Source: Paraburkholderia rhizosphaerae
GTDB lineage: Bacteria > Pseudomonadota > Gammaproteobacteria > Burkholderiales > Burkholderiaceae
Assembly: GCF_004366595.1 (NCBI RefSeq)
Contig: NZ_SORE01000001.1
Coordinates: forward strand, 186,001 to 250,000
Length of the DNA: 64,000 nucleotides
Direction of reading: 5' to 3'
A program made the position numbers and the translations under genes. The notes below the pieces were generated by a model. The model saw only the letters and a program-made list of their open reading frames with translations. It was not told where the DNA came from and searched no databases. Each line of letters starts with the position of its first letter. The first letter of the stretch is position 1. Positions 17,885 to 27,248 of the stretch are shown here, one piece after another.

Positions 17885-18952
17885 ATGCTGAATAACCCTA
17901 TCGCTTCACACGCGGCATCGAATGCGCGCCTGTTGACCCATTTTTCGAGCGATATGGAAACTACACCAAATAGAACGTGGGCCGGCGCCCACTGGGACCC
18001 GCCTCAACCGGAACCGATTACGCGTCGACAGCTCGCGACAGCGCAGACGTGCAGTGGGTCGGACCAAGGCCGCCTTGCAGCCACGCGCCCCGAAGGCGAT
18101 GTCCGGGCGACCAGGACCACTCTTCCACCCATTCGAACCGATGCGCAGGATTCGCATGAACGAACCAAGCGCGGCGGGGTACTGGGCACGTGCGGGGGAG
18201 GCTCCGAATTCCGCGAGTGCCGGGGCGGCGACGCGTTGGATGAGGGCGCAAGCACGCATATCAAGTTCGATCAGATGGACTACCGCCGCACACGTAACGG
18301 CGCGGACGGAAAAGGCACGTGCGAAGGGATCGTCCGGGAGGCGATGCGCCGCATCGACCGGAACGACGCGAACAATCTGCTGGAAGCCGTGACGCATATG
18401 CGCACGGAGGCCAATGGCGGTATCAGTCTCGCTGACCAGATGTTCGACAGAATCGAGAACTTCCAGAGCAATCGGGCCGCGCTGCAACTGACGCGTTTCG
18501 ATCAGCGCCCGGCGATACGATTCGATTACGACCAGACACCGGACCACACCACACAAGTCAACACGATGATGGATCGTCTGAATGAGCGTCTAAGCCGGCC
18601 GGGCGACCTCGCGATCGTCGGGTTGGGGCTGCACCAAACCGGCGTGATGTCTGGTTTTCAAGGCGGTCATGCGCTGCTGGTCCAGCACAATCCGGACAAT
18701 AGCTTCACCACCTTTGATCCGAACAATGGCGCCTTTGTCTACCCGAACGCGCGCGATTGGGCACGCGCATTTTCCGGCTACCTCGATACCGCCTTCGATG
18801 AAGCCGGATTCGACGTGCGCCCCGATAGCATCCAGGCGTTCAGACTGCGGGATCAGCGCGGTGGGCCAGCGACGCTCGTGCCGCTTCCCGACCTTGTACC
18901 GCCTGAACCGCCGTTACCGCTATTCCTTATTGCCGGAAGCGATCCCAAGTAG
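17885..18952 (+). CDS. YopT-like (peptidase family C58) cysteine protease, candidate effector
   Basis: A protein of up to 355 residues. Its C-terminal two thirds match the YopT/AvrPphB papain-like fold by motif. Cys146 lies in GKGTCEGIVREAMRRI, His262 in QGGHALLVQ and Asp278 in TTFDPNNGAF. The Cys-His distance of 116 and His-Asp distance of 16 agree closely with the YopT triad (C139, H258, D274, from memory). C58 proteases are usually injected into host cells and cleave prenylated GTPases or kinases. The N-terminal 120 residues are polar and low in structure, as expected for a secretion region, and the tail is proline-rich. ATG 17885 and ATG 17954 are both possible starts, with weak ribosome sites. 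No secretion genes lie in the window. Confidence 0.72.
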   Translation: MLNNPIASHAASNARLLTHFSSDMETTPNRTWAGAHWDPPQPEPITRRQLATAQTCSGSDQGRLAATRPEGDVRATRTTLPPIRTDAQDSHERTKRGGVLGTCGGGSEFRECRGGDALDEGASTHIKFDQMDYRRTRNGADGKGTCEGIVREAMRRIDRNDANNLLEAVTHMRTEANGGISLADQMFDRIENFQSNRAALQLTRFDQRPAIRFDYDQTPDHTTQVNTMMDRLNERLSRPGDLAIVGLGLHQTGVMSGFQGGHALLVQHNPDNSFTTFDPNNGAFVYPNARDWARAFSGYLDTAFDEAGFDVRPDSIQAFRLRDQRGGPATLVPLPDLVPPEPPLPLFLIAGSDPK

Positions 18953-18991
18953 TGCAAACGCGGACGACTGAGTCCGGCCGCGCGCGGGCTG

Positions 18992-19216
18992 TCATACGTC
19001 GCGCCCGAGCCATCTTGCGCACAACGCGTCATAAGCGTTCCTGCAGGCATCGAGGACCCACGTCGGACAGCTAGCTGCGCCGACGCCGACATCGGGAAAC
19101 CATAAGCGGACGAAAGCGGCGAACAGTTCGAAATCCGCCCGCGTCGGCAGAAACAGCCGATACCCGCCCGGTAATGGCGCCCATTTTGTGAACTCGTGAA
19201 AGTCGAACCAGTTCAT
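18992..19216 (-). CDS. Small hypothetical protein (74 aa)
   Basis: A 74-residue protein with an ordered, aromatic-rich composition (MNWFDFHEFTKWAPL at the start, FAAFVRLWFPDV in the middle, three cysteines). No family was recognised. Its ATG at 19216 overlaps the TGA of the preceding small ORF as ATGA and has GGAG eight bases upstream. It converges on the YopT-like gene with 39 bp between the stops. A role as partner or immunity-type protein would be speculation. Confidence 0.5.
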   Translation of the reverse strand: MNWFDFHEFTKWAPLPGGYRLFLPTRADFELFAAFVRLWFPDVGVGAASCPTWVLDACRNAYDALCARWLGRDV

Positions 19217-19380
19217 CGCGCGAGCTCCGTCCGGGGCTTCGGGGTTGCACGACGTGGTTCGCTCAGGAGCGAGTCGCGAGATAAATGGCAAAGCACGGCC
19301 AGGCCGAGATATGCACCGCTTGCAAAGTCGAGCGATGCCCTCGCCCTGCCGAGGCCGGCATGGCGTTGCGTCAACTGCAT
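19213..19380 (-). CDS. Very small hypothetical protein (55 aa), coupled to the next ORF
   Basis: A 55-residue ORF (MQLTQRHAGLGRARASLDF at its start) with one short hydrophobic stretch, SGAYLGLAVLCHL, and a basic tail. ATG 19380 has GAGGGG about nine bases upstream. Its stop overlaps the next start as ATGA, the usual sign of translational coupling. No homologue was recognised, and it might only be a leader that sets translation of the downstream ORF. Confidence 0.38.
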   Translation of the reverse strand: MQLTQRHAGLGRARASLDFASGAYLGLAVLCHLSRDSLLSEPRRATPKPRTELAR

Positions 19381-19571
19381 GATGGAATCCCCTCTGTTTG
19401 ACCTGAAGCGACGTAGACAGATGCGCGGTGCGCATCCGGTCAAGCGCTTACGCGCTAGCTACGTATGCAACGTCGACGGCGTGCATGGCACCGTGACGAG
19501 CGACAGAGGGGAAACGGAAATGAAGCAAACGTCGAACGGCGCCTGCGCGCCGTCAATGCGATAAAGCGATT

Positions 19572-19766
19572 TCATGTTGGACTTCCGGATTCAGATTGAC
19601 ACATCGGATGCAAGAAGCAGCCGAAACGGCGAAATGCCCAGATGTCATCCGGGCTCGCCTCTGTCGCCTTGAACCAGCGTGGTCGCGCCTTGCGGGCGCC
19701 TTCAGTGCGAAAGACGTGCCAGCTGACGTCCGGGCTTTCGTATCGAGCCGTCGCGGCTTGCTGCAC
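19572..19766 (-). CDS. Small hypothetical protein (64 aa), GTG start
   Basis: A 64-residue ORF with balanced composition (three Trp, SPDDIWAFRRFGCFLHPMC near the end) and GC-rich third codon positions over most of its length, which favours coding. The only plausible start is GTG 19766, with a poor ribosome site; an in-frame stop lies five codons upstream. It sits directly downstream of the hairpin cluster at 19815-19870 and in line with the two small ORFs below it. No family was recognised. Confidence 0.33.
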   Translation of the reverse strand: MQQAATARYESPDVSWHVFRTEGARKARPRWFKATEASPDDIWAFRRFGCFLHPMCQSESGSPT

Positions 19767-19812
19767 AAGGCCGCCGCGTCAAACCGCCTGCGCTCGCGAC
19801 ACACTGCCGCGC

Positions 19813-19870
19813 TTCACGATAAGTCCGGTACTCACGACCGGACTTCGTGAGTTTCACGAAATATCGTGAA
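19813..19870. repeat. Hairpin cluster with repeated TCACGA/TCGTGA
   Basis: Within 58 bp the hexamer TCACGA or its complement occurs five times. A long hairpin (CACG, two-base bulge, AAGTCCGGT; loop ACTCACG; ACCGGACTTCGTG) at 19815-19849 is followed by a perfect hairpin TTCACGA-AATA-TCGTGAA at 19853-19870. It starts 14 bp past the stop of the sigma54-activator gene (minus strand), so it may end that operon. The absence of a U-tract and the repeated half-sites also allow a protein-binding role upstream of the small ORF. Confidence 0.55.
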
Positions 19871-19883
19871 GGAAACGCCGAAT

Positions 19884-21761
19884 TCAGCTTTTGCGTACGA
19901 TTGCGAGCCGTTTCATTCGCGACTCGAGCGTCGTCGGTTTGAGACCGAGCCGCTCGGCCGCGCCCGCTTTGCCGCTCACGCGCCAGTTGGTCTGTTCGAG
20001 CACGCTGAGGATGAACGCGCGCTCGTTTTCCTCGAGCGTCGGCGCGACGCAGGTCGCCGCCACGTTGGCGTTGGACGGCGCGGCCGCAATCGCGCAGACC
20101 GCGGAGACCGGAACCGCAGCGTCCGAACGGGCAGAGGTGACTAAAGCGGCCGAGCCCGCAGCAGGCGCCGCAGCCTCGCCAAACCAGTCGCCGAGCGCCA
20201 GTTGCGATCCCGGCGAAAGAATCACCGCGCGTTCGATCACATGCTGCAGCTCGCGCACATTGCCGGGCCATCGGTAGCGAGCCAGCGTCGCGAGTTGCGC
20301 GGGCGTCAGCGCTTCGATGTGCTTGCCGTACTTCGCCGCGTAGCGGCGCACGAAATGCGCGGCCAACGGCGCAACATCTTCGGGCCGCTCGCGCAGCGGC
20401 GGCAGCGAGATTGGAAATACATTGAGCCGGTAGTACAGGTCGGCGCGAAACCGTCCCGCCGCGGCTTCATCGGCCAGACTGCGGTTCGTCGCCGCGACGA
20501 TCCGCACATCGACTTTCTGTGTGCGCACGCCGCCCAGCCGCTCGAACTCGCCTTCCTGCAACACGCGCAGTAGCTTCGCTTGCAGATCGAGCGCGAGCTC
20601 GCCAACTTCATCGAGAAACAATGTGCTGCCGTCGGCCAGTTCAAAGCGGCCCGGCTTGCGCGACAGCGCGCCGGTAAACGCGCCCTTCTCGTGACCGAAC
20701 AGCTCGCTTTCGATCAGATTCGCGGGCAGCGCCGCACAGTTCAGCTTGACGAGCGGTTTGCCATGCCGCCGGCTCAACCGGTGTACCTCCTGCGCGATCA
20801 GCTCCTTGCCGGTGCCGGTCTCGCCGCTGACGAGCACCGTCGCGTCAGTGGCGGCGACTTGCTGCACCTGCTGCATCACCTGGTCGAGACCGGTCGCGCC
20901 GACGATTCGCTCGTATTCGCTTGCCTCGCGCAGTTCGTCTTCGAGGTAGCGGTTCAGGCCGCGCAACTGGCCGACTTCGGCCTGCGCTTTACGCCGTTCG
21001 GCAATGTCGCGCAGGATCAGCGTATAAATCGCATCGCCTTGCGCTTCCGCATACGAGAGGCTCGCTTCGATCGGGAAGGCCGTGCCGTCCGCGCGCACTG
21101 CGTTGTGCCCTTCGGGCACCCACATCGGCGCGGCGCCGGGTTCCGCGCGCAGGTAGTCGCTGAGCAGCCGGCACAGCGGTTCCGCGAGGAAGCGCCGGCA
21201 CGGCGAGCCGAGCGCCGCTTGCGCGTCGCAGCGAAATACCCGTTCGGCCGCGCGATTGAAAAACGTAATGCTCCCTGTGCGATCGAGCGCGACGACCGCA
21301 TCCATCATCGATTCGACGATGCCGGACAAGCGCGCTTCGTTTTCAAGCAGACAATGCCGCAGACGCTGCAATTCGAGGTGTGTGCTCACGCGCGCGAGCA
21401 CTTCGTCGTGCTGGATCGGCTTCGTGATGTAGTCGACCGCGCCGAGCGCGAAGCCTTTGATCTTGTCGACCGTTTCGCTCAGGCCACTCATGAAGATGAC
21501 CGGAATTTCGCGCGTCACCGGATTCGCCTTGAGTTGCGCGCAGGTCGCGAAGCCGTCGAGCTTCGGCATCAATACGTCGAGCAGAATCAGGTCGGGACGC
21601 ATATGGTCGAGCTGTTCAAGCGCGCTCTCGCCGTCTTCGGCAACCGACACCGCGAAACCATGCGTGCTCAGCAATTCGAGCAGGATCGACAGGTTCGCCG
21701 GCGCGTCCTCGACGACGAGTATCAGCGGCCGGCCGTCGCCGGTGGCGCATGCGGCGCTCAT
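19884..21761 (-). CDS. Sigma54-dependent response regulator (REC-PAS-AAA-Fis)
   Basis: A 625-residue NtrC-type activator. The receiver domain (about 12-130) has its phosphate acceptor in [17 protein letters not shown] domain (about 145-265) follows, then the AAA+ domain with Walker [12 protein letters not shown], the sigma54-contact loop GAFTGA, Walker [11 protein letters not shown] and an arginine-finger region. A Fis-type helix-turn-helix lies at the C-terminus ([19 protein letters not shown]). An Ala-rich linker of about 55 residues precedes the HTH. A PAS domain between REC and AAA+ is less common and suggests a second input. The start overlaps the stop of the hybrid kinase by 4 bp (ATGA), so the two are a coupled pair. 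Confidence 0.93.
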   Translation of the reverse strand: MSAACATGDGRPLILVVEDAPANLSILLELLSTHGFAVSVAEDGESALEQLDHMRPDLILLDVLMPKLDGFATCAQLKANPVTREIPVIFMSGLSETVDKIKGFALGAVDYITKPIQHDEVLARVSTHLELQRLRHCLLENEARLSGIVESMMDAVVALDRTGSITFFNRAAERVFRCDAQAALGSPCRRFLAEPLCRLLSDYLRAEPGAAPMWVPEGHNAVRADGTAFPIEASLSYAEAQGDAIYTLILRDIAERRKAQAEVGQLRGLNRYLEDELREASEYERIVGATGLDQVMQQVQQVAATDATVLVSGETGTGKELIAQEVHRLSRRHGKPLVKLNCAALPANLIESELFGHEKGAFTGALSRKPGRFELADGSTLFLDEVGELALDLQAKLLRVLQEGEFERLGGVRTQKVDVRIVAATNRSLADEAAAGRFRADLYYRLNVFPISLPPLRERPEDVAPLAAHFVRRYAAKYGKHIEALTPAQLATLARYRWPGNVRELQHVIERAVILSPGSQLALGDWFGEAAAPAAGSAALVTSARSDAAVPVSAVCAIAAAPSNANVAATCVAPTLEENERAFILSVLEQTNWRVSGKAGAAERLGLKPTTLESRMKRLAIVRKS

Positions 21762-24538
21762 TGCGCCCCCGCGAAACCCGCCAGCCAGCGGCGCAGCGCC
21801 TGCATCCGGTATGCGCCGCCCAATACCCGCAGCTGTGCGGCGAACGGCGCATAGGTGCGGTCGGTTTGCTCGAGCCGAGCCGCTTCGGCAAGCAATTGCG
21901 TGATATCGCCGCGCGCAGCCAGTTCGACGAACGTGTGCAATGCCTCCGCCGGCGGCGCGACGAGCGGCGCATCCAACGCTTCGGGCATGGCCGCCGCGTC
22001 GGCTTCATCTTCTCGAGCTGCGGCTCCCGTTTCGTCGCCGCCCGGCGCATAAACAGGACTCAATGAAAGATGCGAGCACAACAGTTCGAGCAAACGCTCC
22101 TGCCGGAATGGCTTTGGAATGAATGCGTCCGCGCCCGCTTCGAGACACCGCGCGCGGTTGTGTTCGAACGCACTGGCGGAAATCGCAAAAATCACCGTTC
22201 CTGCCAGTTCGGCCATCGCGCGAATGCGCCGCGTCGCCGCCAGGCCGTCGACGCGCGGCATACGCATATCCATCAGAATCGCATGCGGGCGCAGGCGCAC
22301 GGCTTCGCTCACCGCGGACTCGCCATCGGCCGCCTCATGCACGTGAAAGCCAAGCGGTTCGAGCACGTCGCGCAGCAGGCTGCGCCCATCCTCTTCGTCG
22401 TCGACGACGAGCACCGTGCGTCGTTCGCCTTCAACCGCGGTCAGCAGGCGCTGTTCCGCCGTGGCGAGCGGCACGGCGACTGCCGGCAGGTCAAGCTCGA
22501 ACCAGAAGCGGCTGCCTTCATGCGGGATGCTTTCGACCTTCAGATCGCCCCCCATCAACCGCACGAGCCGCTTGCTGATCGCAAGGCCGAGGCCGGTGCC
22601 TTCGCCGACCGTCAGCGGGCCGCGCACCTGATGAAAGACATCGAAAATCTCGGACAAATGCTCGGGTTCGATACCCACGCCCGTGTCCTCGACGACGAAG
22701 CACACGCGGCCGTCGTGCATGCCGGTTTTCAGCACGATGCCGCCGCGCTGGGTGTATTTGATCGCGTTATCAAGCAGGTTCATCAGCACCTGGCGCAAGC
22801 GGCGCTCGTCCGCGCGCACGACCGGTGGAATGTCCGACCACTGCGCACAGGTGAACGCGAGCCCTTTCGCCTGGCTACGGCTGCGCATGATCGATGCGAT
22901 GCTGACGAGCATCGTCGGCAGATCGAAGCAATCCGCGATTACATCGAGCGTGCCGGCCTCGATTTTCGCCATGTCGAGGATTTCGTCGATCAGCCCGAGC
23001 AGATGTTCGCCGGATTGCCGGATCACGTTCAGCGACTTGCATTGCCGTTCGGACAGATCCGCTTCGCGCCGCAGCAGCTGCGCGTAGCCGAGCATCGCAT
23101 TGAGCGGCGTGCGCAATTCGTGGCTCATGCTCGCGAGAAACTCGGATTTCGCGCGGTTTGCGGCTTCGGCCGCTTCTTTCGCCTGACGCAATTCCGCTTG
23201 CGCGCGCTTGCGTCCGGTGATATCGCGCACCGTCGCGGTGACGCGCCCGGGTTCGCCTTGTACCGGCGTGACCGAAATCTCCGCGGGAAATTCGCTACCG
23301 TCCGCGCGCATTGCCTGTACTTCGATGCGTGTGCCGACTACCGTGCCGCCGCCGTTCTCCAGATAACAGGCCAGCTCGCCTCCATGCGCATCGCGCGTGG
23401 CGGGCGGGATAATCAGTTCCGCGATGTGGCGGCCCAGCGCGTCCGCACGGCAAAGGCCGAAGGTCCGCTCGGATGCCGGATTGAATTCCACGATGCGGCC
23501 ATCGCTATCGATGCTGATGATGCAGTCCATCGACGCATCGAGAATGCCGCGCATCCGGGCTTCGTTTTCGCGTAGCGCGGCCTCGGCCCGTTTGCGCTCA
23601 CCGATGCCGATCACGCTGCCGCGCACCAGCCGGCGTGTCGGATCAGGCAGCCGGACCAGCCTCACTTCGCACGGAAACAACACGCCGTCCGGGGTCACAT
23701 GCGTCCATTCGAACACCGGCACGCCGCCGTTCAACGCGTCGTGAATCTTTTCGCGCGCCGCTTCACTCGACAGTCGCCCGTCGGGCTGCCGCTCGGGGCT
23801 CAGTTCGACTGGTCCGATCGACAGCAGCGCGGGCCGGTCGTAGCCGTACAAACGGGTCGCCTGATCGTTGACTTCGATAAAGCGCAACGTGTCGACATCG
23901 AGCAGCGTGATCGCATCGGGCGCGTACGCGAGCATCGTCGACAGGCGCTGCTCGCTTGCGCGCAGCGCTTTTTCCGCGCGCTCGCGTTCGTGCCGCTCGA
24001 CGGCAAGCGCGATCAGATTGGCGAGCGCGATACCGAACAGGCGGTCTTCGGTGGTCCACGCGAGCGGCGGCCCGACCTGTTCGAGGCACAACACACCATC
24101 GAGGTTGCCCTGCACGCGAATCGGAATGTCGAGCATCGCGGTCACGCCGAGCGGCGTCAGATAACTGTCGCCGAATTCGCAGGTGCGCGGATCGTGGTGC
24201 GCATCGTTGGCGACGATCGCTTCGCTCGTCGCGAGCGCCGCGAAATAGGCGGGAAACGAATCGGCGCGCAACTGCGCGCCTTCGCTATGCCGTTTCGCAT
24301 CGCATTCGTAAAGGTCGATGCAATGAATGGCCTGATGGGCGGGGTCGTAGCGCCACAGGCTGACGCGCGCGACGCTCATGAGGCGGGCTGCCGTTTCGGT
24401 AATGAAGCGCAGGGTTTCTTCGAGATGTTCGCCGTGCGATACGTCGATGCGCGATAGCGCAGCAAGCGCGGCCTGCTGCTCGAGCAAGCCTTCGCGCCTG
24501 ATACCTGGAGAGGAGGACCGCCCGGAAGTCGTCACCAT
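21758..24538 (-). CDS. Soluble hybrid histidine kinase (GAF-PAS-PAS-HisKA-HATPase-REC)
   Basis: A 926-residue kinase without membrane helices. A GAF domain (about 25-185), two PAS domains (about 195-320 and 325-450) and a short coiled coil lead to the phospho-acceptor motif [18 protein letters not shown]. The ATPase domain carries [21 protein letters not shown] and [13 protein letters not shown] receiver domain follows, with acceptor Asp in [13 protein letters not shown] and the conserved Lys in IPKPFR. The last 110 residues, after an acidic Ala-rich linker, are a small helical domain of unknown role. AGGAAG precedes ATG 24538. It phosphorylates, presumably via its own receiver, the coupled sigma54 activator. 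The cytosolic signal is unknown. Confidence 0.93.
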   Translation of the reverse strand: MVTTSGRSSSPGIRREGLLEQQAALAALSRIDVSHGEHLEETLRFITETAARLMSVARVSLWRYDPAHQAIHCIDLYECDAKRHSEGAQLRADSFPAYFAALATSEAIVANDAHHDPRTCEFGDSYLTPLGVTAMLDIPIRVQGNLDGVLCLEQVGPPLAWTTEDRLFGIALANLIALAVERHERERAEKALRASEQRLSTMLAYAPDAITLLDVDTLRFIEVNDQATRLYGYDRPALLSIGPVELSPERQPDGRLSSEAAREKIHDALNGGVPVFEWTHVTPDGVLFPCEVRLVRLPDPTRRLVRGSVIGIGERKRAEAALRENEARMRGILDASMDCIISIDSDGRIVEFNPASERTFGLCRADALGRHIAELIIPPATRDAHGGELACYLENGGGTVVGTRIEVQAMRADGSEFPAEISVTPVQGEPGRVTATVRDITGRKRAQAELRQAKEAAEAANRAKSEFLASMSHELRTPLNAMLGYAQLLRREADLSERQCKSLNVIRQSGEHLLGLIDEILDMAKIEAGTLDVIADCFDLPTMLVSIASIMRSRSQAKGLAFTCAQWSDIPPVVRADERRLRQVLMNLLDNAIKYTQRGGIVLKTGMHDGRVCFVVEDTGVGIEPEHLSEIFDVFHQVRGPLTVGEGTGLGLAISKRLVRLMGGDLKVESIPHEGSRFWFELDLPAVAVPLATAEQRLLTAVEGERRTVLVVDDEEDGRSLLRDVLEPLGFHVHEAADGESAVSEAVRLRPHAILMDMRMPRVDGLAATRRIRAMAELAGTVIFAISASAFEHNRARCLEAGADAFIPKPFRQERLLELLCSHLSLSPVYAPGGDETGAAAREDEADAAAMPEALDAPLVAPPAEALHTFVELAARGDITQLLAEAARLEQTDRTYAPFAAQLRVLGGAYRMQALRRWLAGFAGAQ

Positions 24539-25026
24539 GTTCTTCCTCAGGCTTAACCGCAGGGTTAACTACGGGGCACTGCTCATTCGGCCGCTGGTGC
24601 GAATGCAATGCGGATAGCGGCCACTTTACACCTGGCCTTCAGCGTTTGACAGACTGTTTCGTATCCGCTGTCGCCTCGACTCGATTCGTGTGAAGTAAGC
24701 ATTCGTCATCGCCATCGATCACGACGCTTGAGCATTCCTCGCGATGCTGGAGCGTCCCGGAAACGCTCACCTTTGCGACGGCATCGGTTTTGCTTGCGCT
24801 TCGCGCACGGTCCTGGCATCACGCATCGCTTCGTCATCGATCACAGTCTGACGCGTCGACGCGCCACGCTCTGCCGTTTAATTGCCTACGATTAAAAACT
24901 CTGGCAACCAGAACCGCACGTTGCGCGCGACGCAGCATCGCTCGCCACGCAACATGCATCACGTTCCGGCCCGGTCCGCAGGCGATACGCGTGCGGACGA
25001 ACGCGGCCACTTCGGAGGAGACTGTC
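24539..25026. other. Divergent intergenic region (488 bp)
   Basis: It lies between the hybrid kinase gene (minus) and the SBP56-like gene (plus), and its right end holds the ribosome site GGAGGAG of the latter. A frame open from 24790 into the SBP56 gene is Arg-rich and judged untranslated. A slightly AT-rich patch at about 24880-24900 may belong to a promoter, but no boxes are convincing. Confidence 0.45.
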
Positions 25027-26421
25027 ATGGCGACGTGGAAACCCGATCCGACCTTCTATCCGTCGGCCCGTCTCGCAGCCGACGCGCCCAAGGAAACCCT
25101 CGCGTATGTCGCGAGCTTCGATCCGTCGCGGCAGATGCCCGACGATATCGCCGTGGTCGACGTCGCTCCCGGGTCGAAGGACTACGGAAAGATCGTCAAC
25201 CGCGTCACGATGCCGAACGTCGGCGACGAGTTACACCATTTCGGCTGGAACGCATGCAGTTCGTGTCTATGCCCGAACGCGCCGCACCCGCATTCCGAAC
25301 GGCGTTATCTGGTCGTGCCGGGACTACGTTCGTCGCGCATCCATATCATCGATACGAAGCCCGACGGCCGAAACCCGAAGATCGTGCGCGTACTGGAGCC
25401 CGACGAAGTCGCATCGAAGGCCGGCTATACGCGTCCGCATACTGTCCACTGCGGGCCGGCCGGCATTTATGTCGCATCGCTGGCAAACGCGCAGGGCGAA
25501 GCGCCCGGCGGCATCTTTCTGATGGATCATGAAACCTTCGATATCCGCGGCCGCTGGGAAATCGATCGCGGGCCGCAGGAACTCTCGTACGACGTATGGT
25601 GGCACCTCGGCTACGACACGCTCGTCACCAGCGAATGGGGACTGCCGGCGACCTTCGAGAATGGGCTCGTGCCTGAAGTGCTGCTCGGCGGCAAATACGG
25701 GCACCGTCTGCACTTCTGGGACATCAATACGCGCAAGCACAAGCAGGTGATCGATTTCGGCGCGGAAAACCAGCTCGTCTTCGAGCTGCGACCCGCGCAT
25801 AACCCGACAATGGCGCACGGTTTCGTCAACTCGGTGATCAGCCTGAAGGACTTGTCCGCGTCGATCTGGACGTGGTACCGCGAAGGCAATCAGTGGGCGG
25901 TGCGCAAGGTGATCGAGATTCCCGCCGAACCGGCCGATGCGCACGCGCTGCCGCCGATGCTGAAGGGCTTCGGCGCGGTTCCGCCGCTCGTCACCGATAT
26001 CGCGCTATCGCTCGACGATCGCTACCTGTATGTGTCGTGCTGGGGCACGGGTGACTTGCGTCAATACGATGTGTCGGACCCGTTTCATCCGGAGCTGACC
26101 GGCAAGGTGCGCATCGGCGGCATCGCGGCGCGCGCGACGCACGCGGGCGCGAACGGCCAGCCGTTGAACGGCGGCCCGCAAATGGTCGAAGTGAGCCGCG
26201 ACGGCAAACGTGTGTACTTCACGAACTCGCTATACGGTGCAATCGACGATCAGTTCTATACGGACGGACTCAACGGCTGGATGGTCAAACTCGATGCCGC
26301 GCCGAACGGCGGCCTCGCGTTCGAGCCGACCTTCTTCCTTCAATGGCCGAGCACGCATCGTCCGCATCAGATTCGCCTTGAAGGTGGCGACGGTTCGTCC
26401 GACTCGTACTGCTATCCGTAA
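25027..26421 (+). CDS. Selenium-binding protein SBP56 / methanethiol oxidase family
   Basis: A 464-residue beta-propeller of the SELENBP1/SBP56 family, some members of which are copper-dependent methanethiol oxidases. Conserved blocks are clear: the cysteine centre NACSSCLCP, the histidine pairs in DELHHFGWN and HTVHCGP, LVTSEWGLP, DINTRKHKQ, and the ending THRPHQIRLEGGD. Bacterial MtoX enzymes are described as periplasmic with a signal peptide. This protein starts directly with MATWKPDPTFYPS, so it should be cytosolic. ATG 25027 follows GGAGGAG. It is tightly linked (28 bp) to a membrane-protein gene, not to the SCO1/MauG genes described for mtoX operons. Confidence 0.9.
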   Translation: MATWKPDPTFYPSARLAADAPKETLAYVASFDPSRQMPDDIAVVDVAPGSKDYGKIVNRVTMPNVGDELHHFGWNACSSCLCPNAPHPHSERRYLVVPGLRSSRIHIIDTKPDGRNPKIVRVLEPDEVASKAGYTRPHTVHCGPAGIYVASLANAQGEAPGGIFLMDHETFDIRGRWEIDRGPQELSYDVWWHLGYDTLVTSEWGLPATFENGLVPEVLLGGKYGHRLHFWDINTRKHKQVIDFGAENQLVFELRPAHNPTMAHGFVNSVISLKDLSASIWTWYREGNQWAVRKVIEIPAEPADAHALPPMLKGFGAVPPLVTDIALSLDDRYLYVSCWGTGDLRQYDVSDPFHPELTGKVRIGGIAARATHAGANGQPLNGGPQMVEVSRDGKRVYFTNSLYGAIDDQFYTDGLNGWMVKLDAAPNGGLAFEPTFFLQWPSTHRPHQIRLEGGDGSSDSYCYP

Positions 26422-26449
26422 CGCGCAGCGCGGAATTGTCGAGCTCGAT

Positions 26450-27118
26450 ATGAACGACCTGTTCGCAGGCAGCTTCGCGTCGACGTGGGCGACGGTCATC
26501 GGCAGCGGCGTTTTTCACGGCGCTAATCCGGCGATGGGGTGGCTGTTCGCTGCCGCGCTTGGCATGCAGCGCGGCAGCCGCAAAGCGATGCTATGGGCGT
26601 TGCCGCCGATCGCGCTTGGCCATGCCGTATCGGTGCTGCTCGTGACGACGTCGGCGGTCGCGTTTGGCATGCTCGCGCAGACTGCCCACCTGCGCGTCGC
26701 GATGGGTGCGGTGCTGATCGGCTGGGCGCTGTACCACCATTTGTACGGGCACCGGCATCGCGTGCGGGTCGGCATGACCGCGGGCTTCATCGGGCTTGCG
26801 CTGTGGTCTGCCGCGATGGCGACGATGCACGGCGCCGGCCTGATGCTGATCCCCGCGCTCATGCCGATCTGCGGCGCGGCCGGCGCACAAGGCGTGGCCG
26901 CCGGTGCGCTGCCCGCTTCACTGCCTGCTTCGTTGCAGATGATCGGCCAGATGACTGCGCTGCATACGGTCGTCACGCTGGTCACTGGCGGTGCGATCGC
27001 GTTCGCGGCGTACGAGTACCTTGGTTTGGGTATGTTGCGCAGAGGCTGGATCAACTTCGACTGGCTCTGGTGCGCCGCGCTCGCGCTAACCGGTGGACTG
27101 CTGATCGTCACCGCATGA
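26450..27118 (+). CDS. Polytopic membrane protein with HGANP motif
   Basis: A 222-residue inner-membrane protein with 6-7 hydrophobic segments. The first half has IGSGVFHGANPAMGWLFA and later VLLVTTSAVAFG; further histidines occur in HHLYGHRHR and ATMHGAGLML. The small residues and buried histidines recall metal or cofactor transporters such as the NicO group, whose first helix bears HGxDH, but it is not a clear member. Its gene follows the SBP56-like gene by 28 bp, so it may supply a metal or handle the substrate. The function is not established. Confidence 0.72.
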   Translation: MNDLFAGSFASTWATVIGSGVFHGANPAMGWLFAAALGMQRGSRKAMLWALPPIALGHAVSVLLVTTSAVAFGMLAQTAHLRVAMGAVLIGWALYHHLYGHRHRVRVGMTAGFIGLALWSAAMATMHGAGLMLIPALMPICGAAGAQGVAAGALPASLPASLQMIGQMTALHTVVTLVTGGAIAFAAYEYLGLGMLRRGWINFDWLWCAALALTGGLLIVTA

Positions 27119-27248
27119 AGCACCGGGCTGTCGATGCTCGAGCCCGGGTCGCGTACTCCCGAAAAGCCTCACCTATCGATCATCGACCGTTTCGCAGCTC
27201 CCGAATCGGCTCACCATCGTGCCGGATCGGCTTTCGCGATTCAAATGA

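Noticed and set aside
20580..21854. A 424-codon plus-strand frame opposite the sigma54 activator and the end of the hybrid kinase gene
   Set aside because: Antisense shadow of two well-defined signalling genes.
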